Positions 1-6,042 of a stretch of 9,329 nucleotides of DNA are shown here, one piece after another. The DNA comes from Acetobacteraceae bacterium. Its GTDB lineage: Bacteria; Pseudomonadota; Alphaproteobacteria; Acetobacterales; Acetobacteraceae. The stretch's first letter is position 1, and each line of letters opens with the position of its first letter. The notes below the pieces were generated by a model that was given only the letters and a program-made list of their open reading frames with translations, was not told the DNA's origin and ran no database searches. The translations under genes were made by a program, and so were the position numbers. Location: the NCBI GenBank assembly GCA_025356735.1, contig JANXRT010000262.1:1-9329 (forward strand). The letters run 5' to 3'.

Positions 1-1
1 C

Positions 2-634
2 GGCGGCGGCACCGTCGTCGGCAGCACCTTCCACCCGTTGGGCGAGACCGACTACTCCGCCTACCTGGTGCAGGCGGCCTCGTCCGGCGCCAAGCTGATC
101 ATGCTGTCGGCCGGCGGCTCCGACCTGATCAACGAACTCAAGCAGGCGCGCGAGTTCGGCATCGCGCGCGACGGCCGCACCATCGGCACCTTTTACATCG
201 TCATCACCGACGTCCACGCCCTCGGGCTGGAGGCGATGCAGGGGCTGAACTTCGTTACCGCCTTCTACTGGGACCGCGACGGCGCGTCCCGCGCCTTCGC
301 CAAGCGGTTCGAGGCGCTGCACCACAAGATGCCGACGATGTTCCAGGCCGGCGTCTATTCCGCCGTCTCCCAGTACCTGCGCGCGGTGCGGCAGACCGGC
401 AGCGCCAAGGCCGAGACCGTGCGCGACCATCTGCGCCAGGCGCCGATCGAGGACATGTTCGCCCATCACGGCCGCGTGCTTCCTAACGGCTCGATGATCC
501 ACGACATGATGCTCGGCCGCATCAAGGCGCCCGCCGAGTCGACGGGGCCGTGGGACTACTACGAAATCCTGGGCGTGGTCCCCGCGGCGGAGGCGTTCCG
601 CGGCATTGAGGAAAGCAAATGCAAGCTGCGCTGA
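2..634 (+). CDS. ABC transporter substrate-binding protein, type 1 periplasmic fold (5' truncated)
   Basis: This is the C-terminal part of a periplasmic solute-binding protein of the branched-chain amino acid (LivJ-like, Peripla_BP_6) type, which captures a small solute and delivers it to an ABC importer. The frame is open from base 2 and ends with TGA at 632-634, so about 210 residues are visible. The gene start and any signal peptide lie outside the window. Family-like features are the lobe-crossing segment ETDYSAYLVQAASSGAKL, followed by the stretch LIMLSAGGSDLINELKQARE and the later AGVYSAVSQYLRAVRQTGS helix, which match the usual order in this fold. No permease or ATPase gene follows: the next gene is convergent. 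The ligand cannot be read from the sequence. A TTG at 38 gives an apparent start, but the coherent protein continues upstream of it, so it is not the real start. Confidence 0.85.
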   Translation, partial: GGGTVVGSTFHPLGETDYSAYLVQAASSGAKLIMLSAGGSDLINELKQAREFGIARDGRTIGTFYIVITDVHALGLEAMQGLNFVTAFYWDRDGASRAFAKRFEALHHKMPTMFQAGVYSAVSQYLRAVRQTGSAKAETVRDHLRQAPIEDMFAHHGRVLPNGSMIHDMMLGRIKAPAESTGPWDYYEILGVVPAAEAFRGIEESKCKLR

Positions 635-697
635 GTGAGGCGCGTCCAGGGGCGCCTTCCCCGTTGCTCGAAGGTGGGGCGGAGCCATGCTGCCTGG

Positions 698-1666
698 TTA
701 ACCGCCTAGGCTGGCGTCGATCCGCGCGATTAGCGCCGCCGGCAGCCTTCCGGCCTTCCCCGCCTCGACGCAGGCGTCCAGTTCCGCGCGGTTCTTGACC
801 CCCAGCACCACCGTGTCGATGTCGAGTGACAGCGCGTAGCGATGCGCCAGCACGGCGGGATCGGCGTCGAGTTCGGCGCACAGGGCGCGAAACCCCTTGG
901 CGCGCGCGTGATCGCGCGTTTCCGGGTGGTCGGCCGGCAGCACGCGGTCGATGGCACGGGTCAGCGCGCCGCCTTGCACCGCGCGGATGCCCATGACGCC
1001 GACACCGTTGGCGCGGGCCGCCGCCATGATCTCGCGTGGCTTGGCCGATCCGTCGAAGAATTTCAGCCCGCCGGGCGAATCCAGCAGGTTGGCGATGCAC
1101 TGCACGGCTGCCGGCGCCGGCGTCTCGGCCAATAGCTGGATGATGGTGTCCGGATGGCCGATCCCGGTCAGCCCCCAGGCGCCGATCAGCCCTTCCGCCA
1201 CGAAGCGTTCGAACAGCGGCCGCACGGTTTCGACGAACCGGGAGTAGCTCGTCATGCGGTTGGACGATTCTGGATGTGCCCACATCGGGTGGCCATTCGG
1301 CACCACGTTGGTGTGCAGGAAAAACAGGTCCAGCCGCGACAGCCGCATGCGCGCCAGACTGTCGCCGATCGATCTTCGAAGTATCCGTTCGACATCCGCG
1401 GCGGCCGGGTTGCCGAGGCTGCACTTGCTGGTAACCCGCACCCCGTCCGGCAGCTTGCCCTCAAAGGCTTTGCCGACGAAGGTTTCCGCCAGCCCGTCGC
1501 CGTAGCGCGGCGCCATGTCGAGCAGGGTGATGCCCGCATCCACCGCGTGGCGGATCGTGGCAATGCACTCGGCTTCGGTGGTGGCGCCCCACAGCATGCC
1601 TACCCCGCCGCCGCCCAACGTCAGCCGGCTGACCGGCGCCAGCGGGCCGAACGCGTGCTGTTCCAT
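698..1666 (-). CDS. Aldo/keto reductase
   Basis: This 322-residue protein belongs to the aldo/keto reductase superfamily: NADPH-dependent, cytosolic TIM-barrel enzymes that reduce aldehydes and ketones. The catalytic tetrad appears complete: Asp50 and Tyr55 in LLDMAPRYGDG, Lys81 in RVTSKCSL and His118 in LDLFFLHTN. The C-terminal DTVVLGVKNRAEL resembles the cofactor-binding end of the family. The start was chosen at the ATG at 1666 because a GGAG lies about 7 bases upstream and homology-like sequence begins there (MEQHAFGPLAPVSRL). The same frame stays open to 1903, but that stretch is the shadow of the small gene just upstream. The small basic-protein gene ends 20 bp before this start, so the two probably share a transcript. 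The substrate is unknown; the closest functional groups are stereospecific dehydrogenase-type AKRs, but nothing in the sequence decides this. Confidence 0.9.
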   Translation of the reverse strand: MEQHAFGPLAPVSRLTLGGGGVGMLWGATTEAECIATIRHAVDAGITLLDMAPRYGDGLAETFVGKAFEGKLPDGVRVTSKCSLGNPAAADVERILRRSIGDSLARMRLSRLDLFFLHTNVVPNGHPMWAHPESSNRMTSYSRFVETVRPLFERFVAEGLIGAWGLTGIGHPDTIIQLLAETPAPAAVQCIANLLDSPGGLKFFDGSAKPREIMAAARANGVGVMGIRAVQGGALTRAIDRVLPADHPETRDHARAKGFRALCAELDADPAVLAHRYALSLDIDTVVLGVKNRAELDACVEAGKAGRLPAALIARIDASLGG

Positions 1667-1686
1667 CCCGGTGCTCCGGTAAAGAC

Positions 1687-1827
1687 CTACTTCGCGGGCG
1701 GCTTTCCGGCCGGCTTGCGGATTTCTGTCTGCGGCTTGAGGAAGGTCGAGCCCGGCGGCACGATCTTCTTGTCGGCCTTCGGCTTCTTGGCCTCGCGGTT
1801 GCCGTGCTGCTTGTCGCCCTTGCCCAT
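1687..1827 (-). CDS. Small Lys-rich conserved hypothetical protein, 46 aa
   Basis: A 46-residue ORF begins MGKGDKQHGNREAKKPK and ends KPAGKPPAK, with TAG at 1687-1689. It is strongly basic and low in complexity (many Lys, Pro and Gly), with no membrane segment or cysteine. I recognise the MGKG-NxEAKKPK style opening from small uncharacterised proteins annotated in many alphaproteobacteria; this is recall, not a search. The function is unknown. Its composition would suit an intrinsically disordered, nucleic-acid- or ribosome-associated protein, but that is inference. Upstream of the ATG is a G-run (TTTGGGGTC) about 11 bases away, a weak ribosome binding site. The aldo/keto reductase starts 20 bp downstream on the same strand, so the pair is probably bicistronic. 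The ORF is short enough for automatic annotation to miss it. Confidence 0.7.
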   Translation of the reverse strand: MGKGDKQHGNREAKKPKADKKIVPPGSTFLKPQTEIRKPAGKPPAK

Positions 1828-1878
1828 GTTCGCTGACCCCAAATTGCGCTGCCGCGGCGAGCTTCCGCCGCCCTTTCA

Positions 1879-1907
1879 GATACACTCCGTGCGACGATTT
1901 CATGCAA
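1879..1907 (-). promoter_or_regulatory. Candidate promoter for the small basic protein/AKR pair
   Basis: Read on the minus strand, TTGCAT (1907-1902) is followed after 17 bases by TGTATC (1884-1879), a weak sigma-70-like match. It would give a leader of roughly 45 bases before the ATG at 1827. That leader contains a 6-bp GC-rich hairpin (GCGGCG at 1854-1859, CGCCGC at 1866-1871, 6-base loop). The -10 match is poor, so this is only a candidate. Confidence 0.25.
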
Positions 1908-1962
1908 GCGCCAAATGCGCCGGCGGTGGTGCCAGGACCCAGGGCGGACCATCTACCTGAAC

Positions 1963-2328
1963 ATGCTTCACTTCTCCCTCTGGCTCCTCGCGGCGGCGGC
2001 GCTCGCCGGCCTCGTGCTCATCGGCCTGGCCCAGTGGCGACCGGCCGGCGGCGGCTGGCTGCCGGCGGCGGCGCACGGCCTGCTCGGCGCGGCAGGGTTT
2101 TCCGGGTTGCTGCTCAGCCTGGGCGGGCCGCCACGCGGTGTCGCCACGGGCGCGCAGAATTTCGGAGCCATCGCCGCCGGGCTGGTCGGCTTTGCCCTGG
2201 CGCTCGGCCTGCTGATCTATGCCATCCGGCGGCGTCGCGGGAACCTCTCGCCGCTGCTGCTCGGCCTTCATGCCACGGCGGCGGTGGCCGGGGTGGTGAT
2301 GCTGGCGGCCTACCTGTCCCTCGGCTAA
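1963..2328 (+). CDS. Small four-helix membrane protein, unknown function
   Basis: This 121-residue protein is predicted from hydrophobicity to span the membrane four times, at about residues 4-23, 33-53, 66-88 and 97-119. A basic loop, RRRRGN, lies between helices 3 and 4. Helices 2 and 4 each carry one histidine (His38 in AAAHGLLG and His103 in LLGLHATAA), and both helices are rich in Ala and Gly. I do not recognise a named family. The His placement recalls small membrane cytochrome b-like proteins, but two residues are thin evidence. I chose the ATG at 1963 because it begins exactly at the first hydrophobic segment. The ATG at 1915 would add 16 unlikely residues (MRRRWCQDPGRT...). The ribosome binding site is weak. 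The DsbA-fold gene starts 9 bp after the stop, so the two are probably co-transcribed. Confidence 0.65.
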   Translation: MLHFSLWLLAAAALAGLVLIGLAQWRPAGGGWLPAAAHGLLGAAGFSGLLLSLGGPPRGVATGAQNFGAIAAGLVGFALALGLLIYAIRRRRGNLSPLLLGLHATAAVAGVVMLAAYLSLG

Positions 2329-2337
2329 CCTGCCCCG

Positions 2338-2970
2338 ATGCCAGCCAGATACATGCCTGCCAAATCCATCAAGCTCTACATCGACTACAAAAGCCCATAC
2401 GCCTACCTCGCCGTGGCGCCGGCCTACCGGCTCGCCGAGGAGACCGGCCTGGAGATCGACTGGCTGCCCTACACGCTCGACATCCCCGCCTATCTCGGCA
2501 GCGCCGAGGTCGATGCCGCCGGAAAGATCCTCGCCGAAAGCCGCAACCCGCACCAGTGGCGCCGGGTCAAATACAGCTACATGGACGTCCGGCGCGAGGC
2601 CAACCGCCTCGGCCTCACCATCCTCGGCCCGAAGAAGATCTTCGACTCCCGAACCGCTCATGCCGGCATGATCTACGCCAAGCTCCAAGGCGTGTTCCGG
2701 CAGTACAACGACGCGGTGTTCCAGACATTCTTCCGCCGCGAGCTCGACATCGAAAACCCCGATGCGATAGCCGGAGTGCTGAGCCGATGCGGCGCCGACA
2801 TCTGCGGCTTTCCGGGGTTCCTCGAAGGCGAAGGTCCCCGCGCGCTGCTCGCCATCCAGCACGAAGCCGAGGCCAACGGCGTCTTCGGCGTGCCGAGCTT
2901 TTTGTTCCCCGACGGCAACCTGTTCTGGGGCCGCGAGCACATTCCCCGTATCCGCGAGCTTCTGGCCTGA
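2338..2970 (+). CDS. DsbA-fold oxidoreductase / 2-hydroxychromene-2-carboxylate isomerase-like
   Basis: The 210-residue protein has the HCCA isomerase (NahD)/kappa-GST type of thioredoxin fold. Known members are cytosolic and glutathione-dependent; NahD isomerises 2-hydroxychromene-2-carboxylate in naphthalene breakdown. Evidence is the N-terminal strand-turn IDYKSPYAYLA, with Ser19 where thiol members have the first Cys. Further evidence is the long helical insert (about 55-175), the cis-Pro loop GVFGVPSFLF (Pro186) and the terminal FWGREHIPRIRELL. The lack of a CxxC makes a disulfide oxidase role unlikely and favours isomerase or GSH-transfer chemistry. The true substrate is not shown, and no aromatic-ring-cleavage genes are visible. 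The start is ATG 2338, 9 bp after the preceding stop. An alternative at 2353 would drop five residues, and neither has a clear Shine-Dalgarno sequence. Confidence 0.85.
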   Translation: MPARYMPAKSIKLYIDYKSPYAYLAVAPAYRLAEETGLEIDWLPYTLDIPAYLGSAEVDAAGKILAESRNPHQWRRVKYSYMDVRREANRLGLTILGPKKIFDSRTAHAGMIYAKLQGVFRQYNDAVFQTFFRRELDIENPDAIAGVLSRCGADICGFPGFLEGEGPRALLAIQHEAEANGVFGVPSFLFPDGNLFWGREHIPRIRELLA

Positions 2971-3000
2971 TAGCGCCGGCCGGTCTATCCTCGAAACAAC

Positions 3001-3022
3001 GGCGCGGAACCAGTCCAGCGCC
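3001..3022 (+). other. Leader hairpin before the second substrate-binding protein
   Basis: GGCGCGGA at 3001-3008 can pair with TCC-A-GCGCC at 3014-3022, giving 8 bp with one bulged A and a 5-base loop. No T-run follows, so it is not a classical terminator. The ribosome binding site GAGGGA begins about 6 bases later, so it could affect translation or mRNA stability. It may also be chance in GC-rich DNA. Confidence 0.25.
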
Positions 3023-3039
3023 ATCTCGAGGGAACCGCC

Positions 3040-4254
3040 ATGACCCGCATAACCCGGCGCCAAACGCTGACCCTGGCCGCCGCCACCACCCTGGCCACCA
3101 AGTTCGCCGCCCCGGCCATCGCCCAGACCAAGCAGGCACCCGGCATCACGGCGACGGAAATCCTGCTCGGCCAGACCATGCCCTACTCCGGCCCCGCGTC
3201 CAGCTACGCGCCGATCGGCTTCTCCCAGCTCGCCTACATCGAGAAGATCAACGCCGAGGGCGGCATCAACGGCCGCAAGATCAAGGTCATCAGCCTGGAT
3301 GACGGCTACAGCCCGCCGCGCACCGTTGAGCAGACCCGCCGCCTGGTCGAGCAGGACGAGGTCGCGGCGATCTTCCTGCAGCTCGGCACGCCCTGCGCCA
3401 CCGCCACCCGCAAATACCTCAATGCGAAGAAGGTGCCCCAGATCTTCATCGCTTCCGGCGCCAGCCAGTTCGGCGACTTCGAGAACTTTCCCTGGAGCAT
3501 CGGCTGGCAGCCCAGCTACCGGATCGAGGCCGCGATCTACGCCAAATACATCCTCGCCAACAAACCCGACGCCAAGATCGCCGTGCTCTACCAGAACGAC
3601 GACAGCGGCAAGGACTACTACCGCGGCTTCCGCGACGGCCTCGGCGAGCGCGCCGACAAGATCATCAAGGCCGTCAGCTATGAGGTCACCGACGCCACCA
3701 TCGACAGCCAGATACTGCAACTCCACGAAAGTGGCGCCGACACCCTGCTCGCCGGCTGCGTGCCGAAGTTCCAGGCCATGGTGGTGCGCAAGACCTACGA
3801 CATCGACTGGCACCCGCTCTACATCATGACCAACGTCGGATCGTCGGTAAGCTCCGGCATCAACCCGGCCGGCCCGGAAAAGGCCGTTGGCCACCTCACC
3901 GCCGCCTACATGCGCGATCCGACCGATCCCAACGGAATGGAAACCGCCCAGTACAAGGAATGGCTGGCCTTCATGCAGAAATATCAGCCCCAAGGCGACA
4001 TCCGCGACATCAACAACGTCTACGGCTACTCCGCCGCGCAAACGCTGATCCCCGTTCTCGCCCAATGCGGCGAAGACCTCTCCCGCGACAACATCATGAA
4101 ACAAGCCGCCAACATCGACATCCAGTTGCCGATGGTACATCCCGGCATCCGCTTTACGACCTCCGCCAAGGACTATTACGGCTTTAAAAGGCTGCGCATG
4201 CAGCGCTTCGACGGCAAAGGCTGGGCGCCATTTGGCGAGCCGATCGGCGTGTAA
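3040..4254 (+). CDS. ABC transporter substrate-binding protein (branched-chain/LIV type), complete
   Basis: This 404-residue secreted solute-binding protein belongs to the type 1 periplasmic (LivJ-like, Peripla_BP_6) family. The N-terminus MTRITRRQTLTLAAATTLAT has a twin-arginine-like RRQTLTL motif and a hydrophobic core. Probable cleavage follows Ala28 in AAPAIA-Q, so it acts in the periplasm. The mature part starts with the usual EILLGQTMPYSGP strand and ligand loop, then INAEGGINGRKIKVISLDDGYSP, the hinge-region SGASQFGD and the second lobe YQNDDSGKDYYRGF. Length fits the larger subfamily often linked to aromatic or amide solutes, but the ligand is not determined. The ribosome binding site GAGGGA lies about 6 bases before the ATG. 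It follows the isomerase-like gene by 69 bp and may share its transcript. No permease or ATPase genes follow, so it would have to work with a transporter encoded elsewhere. Confidence 0.92.
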   Translation: MTRITRRQTLTLAAATTLATKFAAPAIAQTKQAPGITATEILLGQTMPYSGPASSYAPIGFSQLAYIEKINAEGGINGRKIKVISLDDGYSPPRTVEQTRRLVEQDEVAAIFLQLGTPCATATRKYLNAKKVPQIFIASGASQFGDFENFPWSIGWQPSYRIEAAIYAKYILANKPDAKIAVLYQNDDSGKDYYRGFRDGLGERADKIIKAVSYEVTDATIDSQILQLHESGADTLLAGCVPKFQAMVVRKTYDIDWHPLYIMTNVGSSVSSGINPAGPEKAVGHLTAAYMRDPTDPNGMETAQYKEWLAFMQKYQPQGDIRDINNVYGYSAAQTLIPVLAQCGEDLSRDNIMKQAANIDIQLPMVHPGIRFTTSAKDYYGFKRLRMQRFDGKGWAPFGEPIGV

Positions 4255-4261
4255 GGAAGGC

Positions 4262-4303
4262 TTGGGGCTCTGCCCCAAACCCCGCCAGGAGAAGCGCTCC
4301 TGG
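4262..4303. terminator. Double hairpin after the substrate-binding protein
   Basis: Two close stem-loops follow the stop at 4254. The first is TTGGGGC/GCCCCAA (4262-4268 and 4272-4278) with a TCT loop. The second is CCAGGAG/CTCCTGG (4285-4291 and 4297-4303) with a 5-base loop. Neither has a good T-run, so factor-independent termination is not assured. The GGGGCTCTGCCCC core is the kind of intergenic repeat I associate with Acetobacteraceae-like genomes, so it may be a dispersed repeat that also terminates or stabilises transcripts. Confidence 0.5.
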
Positions 4304-4339
4304 ACCCGCATCCATAAGGCGAGAAGCAAACAACCACGT

Positions 4340-4374
4340 CTCCCCCGCCCCTTGTGGGCTGGGGCCGGGGGGAG
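4340..4374. terminator. Large GC-rich hairpin, likely bidirectional
   Basis: CTCCCCC-GCCCC (4340-4351) pairs with GGGGC-C-GGGGGGAG (4361-4374), giving about 12 bp with small bulges and a 9-base loop. It sits between the plus-strand binding-protein gene and the minus-strand ORF ending at 4390, so it could end transcription from both sides. It has no T-run in either direction. Together with 4262-4303 it forms a hairpin block of about 110 bp that looks like an intergenic repeat family. Confidence 0.45.
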
Positions 4375-4389
4375 GGAGGCCGCCATCCC

Positions 4390-4611
4390 TCAGGAACCCC
4401 AGGGAACCACCTTCTCGTAAAATCTCACCGTCGTCTCAACACGACATTCCCGCGGATCATTCGCGCCAATCGGCACAAATCCAAATTTCCGCACAACGCC
4501 CGCCCCAATCGGCACCGCCAGCGCTGCTTGCAGCACCCGCATGATGTCGAGGACCGCCCGATCGGTCGAGGGTGCGGGCAGATCCGCTGGTACGTCGTGC
4601 AAAGTTTCCAT
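4390..4611 (-). CDS. Possible small hypothetical protein, 73 aa
   Basis: This ORF on the minus strand runs from ATG 4611 to TGA at 4390-4392. It reads METLHDVPADLPAPSTDRAVLDI and ends VETTVRFYEKVVPWGS. The second half alternates in a protein-like way (AALAVPIGAGVV, RKFGFVPIGAN), and nothing else in this interval codes better. I do not recognise a family. Against it: there is no clear ribosome binding site (TGGAACG before the ATG) and the length is short. It could also be the tail of a decayed gene. The large hairpin at 4340-4374 would be its terminator, and a promoter-like stretch (TTGATT, 15 bases, TATACC at 4621-4616) ends only a few bases upstream. If used, that promoter would give a nearly leaderless mRNA. 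Confidence 0.4.
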   Translation of the reverse strand: METLHDVPADLPAPSTDRAVLDIMRVLQAALAVPIGAGVVRKFGFVPIGANDPRECRVETTVRFYEKVVPWGS

Positions 4612-4631
4612 CGTTCCAGGGTATAGTGAAA

Positions 4632-4659
4632 TTACATAACAATCAATGATAGTTACAAT
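4632..4659 (+). promoter_or_regulatory. Candidate sigma-70-type promoter
   Basis: TTACAT (4632-4637) is separated by 16 bases from TACAAT (4654-4659), within the AT-rich stretch upstream of the beta-barrel protein gene. Spacing and -10 match are reasonable, but the start codon lies about 345 bases downstream. A weaker alternative is TTGACG at 4837-4842 with TATCAT at 4857-4862, only 14 bases apart. Which of these, if any, is used cannot be told from sequence. Confidence 0.35.
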
Positions 4660-4785
4660 CCTGGTCCAGTTGGCTGGTCAGGTTTATGGCTCGCTTTCCG
4701 TCGCCGGCCACGGCGCAGATGGATCCTGCCGCCGTATCGATGCAACGATCCCTGATGCTCTCGTAAAGTTGAGAACGCTTGCAAA

Positions 4786-4816
4786 CAGAATAACGGAACA
4801 TCGCACTTCCGTTCTG
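4786..4816. repeat. Imperfect inverted repeat upstream of the beta-barrel protein gene
   Basis: CAGA-ATA-ACGGAA (4786-4798) and TTCCGT-TCTG (4807-4816) form arms of 10 bp with a 3-base bulge around an 8-base loop. A T-run begins 12 bases later (4829-4835), too far for a standard terminator. It may be an operator or an RNA structure in a long leader, or the remains of a terminator. Confidence 0.3.
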
Positions 4817-5003
4817 CATTAAACGCGATTTTTTTATTGACGAACCTATGACACCGTATCATTCTGCTGCTGCAAGAACGACAGTCAATCGGATCCGAGT
4901 GCCTCGTGAATTCTATGGCCGGACCGTCCACACGCCCATCGATACTTTGTCTCATTTCGGTCAATTGCCTGAGAATTTGCCTGCACCAGTGTGGGAGAGA
5001 AAA

Positions 5004-5924
5004 ATGGACCTTGCGAATTTCACCTTCCGGCCGGTCAACATTCGGCCGTATAAAAGCGATATCTTCCCGAGCACCCTGGGCCCGCTCGCCGATCTGCCCG
5101 GCAAATGGCAGGGAACCGGCTTCAACCAGATCTGGCGGCCGTTCCGTGCCGGGCCCGGCGATCCGCCCAGCCAGGATCGCTTCCTCGAGCTGAACCTGAC
5201 GACCGAAACGCTCGAGTTTGAGGAAATCTCCGGCCCGATCCCCAATCGCGGGTTCCTCCAGGGCGACATCTCCATGTTCGGCCTGACCTACCTGCAGAAG
5301 ATTTCGGATGTCGTCAGCGGCGGCATCCACATCGAACCCGGAATCTGGGCGGTGGTGCCGAAAACGACCGACCCGCTGGAGACCGAGACCGTGGCGCGGC
5401 TGGCCTCGATCCCGCACGGCACGACAATCCTGGCCCAGGGAACGGCGCTTACCGTCGACGGGCCGCCGCGGATCTCGCCTGTCAGCATCACCCCCTTCGC
5501 CATCGGCAACCCGGCGCGAACGGTCCCTTTCCCGGAAAGCGACCTGACCAAGGAAACGCCGTTCCGTCAGATATCGAACGATTCGATCACCCAGGGAATG
5601 GTGGACAACCCCAACTCGGTCCTGTTGTCCGCGCTGACCGGGCAACTCGTCTTCAAGACCGTCGTGCTGCTCATCTCGACCACCGCGCCGTCGCCGATCA
5701 GCGGCGGCGGCACCGATGGTACGGCGTTCCTGCAAGGCTCGCCGACGCACGGCCCGAACGCGTCGCCGGCCTCGATGAACGCGATATTCTGGATCGAGAA
5801 GGTGGTTCCCGACGGTGGCGGACTGGAGTTCCTTCAGCTCCAGTACACCCAGACGGTGCTGCTGAACTTCAACGGCCTCAGTTGGCCGCACGTGTCGGTC
5901 GCCACGCTGCGCAAGGTCGTCTGA
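5004..5924 (+). CDS. Heme-binding/nitrobindin-like beta-barrel protein (putative)
   Basis: The 306-residue protein resembles bacterial proteins annotated as heme-binding, with a nitrobindin/THAP4-like barrel opening. Support is LGPLADLPGKWQGTGFN, where GKWQGTG at 33-39 matches the G-x-W-x-G-x-G start of that barrel. It is followed by alternating strands, HIEPGIW (109-115) and RLASIPHG (132-139), whose His138 is a possible ligand. The second half (about 185-306) also looks beta-rich (QLVFKTVVLLISTT, EFLQLQYTQTVLLNFNG). Family and heme binding are recall and inference, not demonstrated. There is no signal peptide or membrane segment, so a cytosolic location is likely. The start ATG 5004 has an excellent GGGAGAG 5 bases upstream. 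The frame is open back to 4848, but that extension is not protein-like. A phosphoesterase gene follows 118 bp downstream. The last four codons (RKVV) and the stop belong to the first unit of a tandem repeat. Confidence 0.75.
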   Translation: MDLANFTFRPVNIRPYKSDIFPSTLGPLADLPGKWQGTGFNQIWRPFRAGPGDPPSQDRFLELNLTTETLEFEEISGPIPNRGFLQGDISMFGLTYLQKISDVVSGGIHIEPGIWAVVPKTTDPLETETVARLASIPHGTTILAQGTALTVDGPPRISPVSITPFAIGNPARTVPFPESDLTKETPFRQISNDSITQGMVDNPNSVLLSALTGQLVFKTVVLLISTTAPSPISGGGTDGTAFLQGSPTHGPNASPASMNAIFWIEKVVPDGGGLEFLQLQYTQTVLLNFNGLSWPHVSVATLRKVV

Positions 5925-6005
5925 AGCCGACTACGCAAGGTCGTCTGACGCCGATTGCGCAAGGTATTCTGACGCCGAATGCGCAAGGTCGTCTGACGCC
6001 GACAC
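5910..6005. repeat. Tandem repeat, four 24-bp units, overlapping a gene end
   Basis: Units are at 5910-5933, 5934-5957, 5958-5981 and 5982-6005, each starting CGCAAGGT and differing at a few positions. Because 24 is a multiple of three, the stop of the upstream gene recurs in the same frame at 5922, 5946, 5970 and 5994. The first unit supplies its last codons, Arg-Lys-Val-Val-stop, and unit 3 would read Arg-Lys-Val-Phe-stop. Units 2 and 4 hold the near-palindrome CGTC-T-GACG. The array fills most of the gap to the next gene. The unit is short enough to change by slippage. Confidence 0.9.
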
Positions 6006-6042
6006 GGCTGCGCCCGCTTCAAAGGGAAAACAGGATTTGTCC

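Larger units (their letters stand above)
4612..5003. other. AT-rich intergenic stretch, no confident gene
   Basis: These 392 bases are much less GC-rich than the genes around them: 37% in 4621-4680 and 42% in 4801-4860. The long antisense frame crossing it (5891-4653) has no protein-like character. The plus-strand frame from 4848 is only the open extension of the gene starting at 5004. The stretch holds a promoter-like pair (4632-4659), an imperfect hairpin (4786-4816) and a T-run (4829-4835). It is probably the regulatory region of the downstream pair. Confidence 0.5.

Noticed and set aside
635..697. Shared terminator between the convergent first binding protein and the aldo/keto reductase
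   Set aside because: Only short, imperfect G/C pairings are present and no T-run is seen on either strand, so I could not support a specific hairpin.
620..720. Possible start of another plus-strand gene at ATG 620, overlapping the end of the first binding protein
   Set aside because: The frame runs into the antisense of the aldo/keto reductase and has no protein-like content.
1667..1903. N-terminal extension of the aldo/keto reductase to 401 residues
   Set aside because: The extra 79 residues are the out-of-frame shadow of the 46-residue basic protein. A GGAG site and the AKR fold start both point to 1666.
1900..4386. An 828-residue open frame on the minus strand, spanning three plus-strand genes
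   Set aside because: It is antisense to a membrane protein, an isomerase-like enzyme and a binding protein that all show real family motifs. Its own sequence is low-complexity Gly/Val/Ala/Asp text typical of the shadow of GC-rich genes.
4848..5003. N-terminal extension of the beta-barrel protein to 358 residues
   Set aside because: The ATG at 5004 has a strong GGGAGAG site, and the extra 52 residues show no family or signal-peptide character.
4653..5891. A 412-residue minus-strand frame
   Set aside because: It is antisense to the beta-barrel gene, rich in Arg/Gly/Asp and without recognisable motifs; it is a GC-driven shadow.
5910..6005. CRISPR array
   Set aside because: The units are contiguous with no unique spacers and the period is only 24 bp, overlapping a gene end.
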